64,000 nucleotides of DNA, from contig NZ_JAKFZS010000025.1 in assembly GCF_021654285.1 (NCBI RefSeq), forward strand, positions 1 to 64,000, written 5' to 3'. Positions 63,301 through 64,000 of the stretch are shown one piece after another. The position numbers and the translations under genes were made by a program. The notes beneath the pieces were generated by a model. The model did not search any database and was not told the DNA's origin. It was given only the letters and a program-made list of their open reading frames with translations. The stretch comes from Pseudoalteromonas luteoviolacea. Lineage in GTDB: Bacteria; Pseudomonadota; Gammaproteobacteria; Enterobacterales; Alteromonadaceae. Positions within the stretch are counted from its first letter, which is position 1. Each line of letters begins with the position of its first letter.

Positions 63301-64000
63301 CGGATAAACTTGAGCGCTTGTTTGATGCTGGGACACACTTATATTCTTTAACGCAAGGGAGTGTGCTGTATTTGCGAAGTGAGCTCTACTGCCCGACCAA
63401 TCCTTCACCAATTCGTTTATGTTTTGATTCAATTGTCTTCAAGGGTGAGCGTTACAAAGCAAGTATGGAAGGCCCCCGCTTAAGGTTAGAGCAAATTGGA
63501 TCAAACGACGTTTCATACCTTGAAATAACTGATGAGTCAGAGCACAGCATTGTTATGTGTCATTTTTCTGAAGGCGCGTCGTGTGGGCAAGGGGAGCAAC
63601 ACGAGTTTAGCTTTGCCAAGCCTGAGCTGGAAGTCACGATTTCCCAAACGGGCCGTGGTCAACTGACGTTTTCTCAGGAACAACTCTTTTATGGTGATAG
63701 TTTCTACATTGAAATTGATGAGGCTGAAGGAGCTATTCTCGCTAACATCAGTGGATGTGGTGGATATTTAGTTGATACTGGTACGTACAGGCGATATTGG
63801 GTCGATAGCCTGACCTCATCGTGTGTGATTGAAGTGGAGTTTATTGATAGGACTGCGCATACACAGAATATGCTCCTGGTCGATGCCACGCCAGCCGGTT
63901 TGACTGACAGCTGGTATTATACAATTGATGCTGATGGGCACGGTACATTCTACGGTCTGGATGGTAGCACCAGTTTTACTGTGCAAAAGCGCAATGCCAA
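60357..64000 (+). CDS. Giant lipoprotein with PKD-like repeats, C-terminal end outside window
   Basis: Open for at least 1,214 codons. Lipoprotein signal MLKRLFGDSV...LLFGLNACGGSGG, lipobox LNAC. Residues about 55-450 contain four Ig/PKD-like units with the motif D-S-D-G-x-[IV]-x-S-[YH]-x-W-S (ASDSDGRIESYQWSF, NDSDGEVVSYSWSH, IDLDGEVVSHAWSH). A carboxypeptidase-regulatory-like segment follows (GKVTDSPIALAKVSMEIADSTFETRADENGDYTLDV). Then comes a beta-rich, Cys-bearing region continuing to the edge, whose SGCGGYLVDTGTY region is homologous to the truncated gene at 6.8-8.6 kb. Probably a large adhesin- or enzyme-associated surface protein. Confidence 0.75.
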   Translation, partial: MLKRLFGDSVVPKALFLSMLLFGLNACGGSGGSDGTNSVANSGGGAPTEANEAPKVSIEGSTQAEQLVPITLIANASDSDGRIESYQWSFDPALPVSSDDFNSPSFTLVSKEIEQSFTFDVNVTVTDDQGEQAIASKTVEILVPDPITWHLNIDGKDSIQEQSTLQLSLSSDILVDSAAQILWSHDSSLPLMLTENDSGTLSVAIPDISESQVVNFTARVTLSDGRTNEQTHQVMLEAFDNLAPEVKITGEHEVVEGTTSVLVATANDSDGEVVSYSWSHNAEAGVTIIGETTESLSVSFDNIMVDQVVTFTVTVYDNQGATTTVEHSVNLIARANTAPEVSINAVQDAMERQPFTVIASAIDLDGEVVSHAWSHDSSLALTIEGQTSNTLTVVSSDIQSPQNITFTYTATDNQGASASTSTMVTVENVKVAFTVAGKVTDSPIALAKVSMEIADSTFETRADENGDYTLDVEVDEAHSGVLAKLSAQGVDQQSQVSLVSQLQSVAAIKEAAGIDEVVTADELFDVNVTNVTTAEYVLLGRDKQSFSNDSELNQVRARISSQEQLMLAAVIKAVIDHGVTLPDTVNSTLELANDPELVDELVASIAETQPNLIKQLEQEITSDDTLVEAVAFTPNGSYYLVETQYVDGLDYKLSFSPDGTGVLTTADKQETFNWTQTSQTISVQLDSEIFLKSNQFEHVSGFLTSFFTMNMYDHRHKSLAVMVEFYLSDTQAMAEHPADTYSTAAQLFGTADLAGITESELLGTWGLSFSRVSKQDYVELTFKAGGVLKFDIGQFAWVGSWHIEDGQVRLTSQFWNFSLKFIRPFDFGFQTLMEFGTVGAQTYRQGTFVKRQPITFKDIDYQKTWRKVSSKTSHSAFSIDENNNFNFRWHRGIQGDIEDGMLKRYRYQLNGRRVEFCNVALVNCDISGVYSYELLAQVGNTIAVVNVDEKQNFADLQSGIQFFKLSDKTWPLGQFTQSFFNTDKLERLFDAGTHLYSLTQGSVLYLRSELYCPTNPSPIRLCFDSIVFKGERYKASMEGPRLRLEQIGSNDVSYLEITDESEHSIVMCHFSEGASCGQGEQHEFSFAKPELEVTISQTGRGQLTFSQEQLFYGDSFYIEIDEAEGAILANISGCGGYLVDTGTYRRYWVDSLTSSCVIEVEFIDRTAHTQNMLLVDATPAGLTDSWYYTIDADGHGTFYGLDGSTSFTVQKRNA

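Noticed and set aside
1..64000. CRISPR arrays, rRNA or tRNA genes
   Set aside because: No regularly spaced repeats with unique spacers and no tRNA-like cloverleaf or rRNA sequence was noticed; the short tandem repeats seen are described separately.

Overview
The window looks like chromosomal DNA of a marine gammaproteobacterium, most likely Pseudoalteromonas or a close relative. It is AT-rich. It has many secreted and lipoprotein genes, TonB-dependent receptors, a secreted protease with a chitin-binding-type tail, decayed chromosomal-integron cassettes, and many small Lys-rich 'GG-leader' peptides. This placement comes from gene content and protein style; no rRNA or tRNA gene was seen.

Positions 1-8.8 kb are a decayed integron and transposon zone. 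It holds a REP-associated (RAYT) transposase running in from the left edge, four copies of its putative REP motif, and six attC-like sites around small cassette genes (a DUF3800 protein, three lipoproteins, a frameshifted zincin-like protein). It also holds the C-terminal remnant of an IS110/IS1111 transposase next to an attC that lost its end, and a broken minus-strand integron integrase (intI) that still has a LexA/SOS box in front of it. The zone ends with a 5'-truncated relative of the giant lipoprotein found at the right edge of the window.

8.9-46 kb is a mosaic of single genes: RDD membrane protein, HEAT-repeat proteins, a small RTX protein, multicopper oxidase, nucleotidyltransferase, G3E (CobW-like) GTPase, M3 peptidase, alkaline phosphatase, a His-rich TonB receptor with a Cys-rich small protein, serine beta-lactamase-like enzyme, secreted serine protease, GNAT, TPR/PAS histidine kinase, a membrane AraC regulator with two almost identical DUF4386 genes, kelch protein, FkbM methyltransferase and several small secreted Cys-containing proteins. 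Five short genes in this part, and a sixth at 59.4 kb, encode peptides with a shared Lys-rich leader ending in Gly-Gly and different Cys-bearing cores. They look like exported or modified peptide precursors.

46-59 kb is the most coherent system. It comprises a TonB-dependent siderophore-type receptor; an RND efflux pair (permease plus adaptor); divergent from that pair, a nicotianamine-synthase-like gene with an MFS exporter and a small possible hotdog protein; then an ABC-2 type transporter of three genes. A palindrome of the form GTTATGTTATAAC, resembling the Zur operator, sits before the receptor, the synthase operon and the ABC operon. It also sits before the G3E GTPase and the alkaline phosphatase further left. 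My reading is a zinc-starvation regulon centred on a nicotianamine-like metallophore: made by the synthase, exported by MFS and/or RND, and recovered by the TonB receptor. No opine dehydrogenase is present in the window. The ABC operon also has a terminator-like nested hairpin between its putative operator and its start codon.

59.3-64 kb carries another GG-leader peptide, a poorly coding stretch, and the first 1,214 codons of a giant lipoprotein with PKD-like repeats that runs off the right edge.
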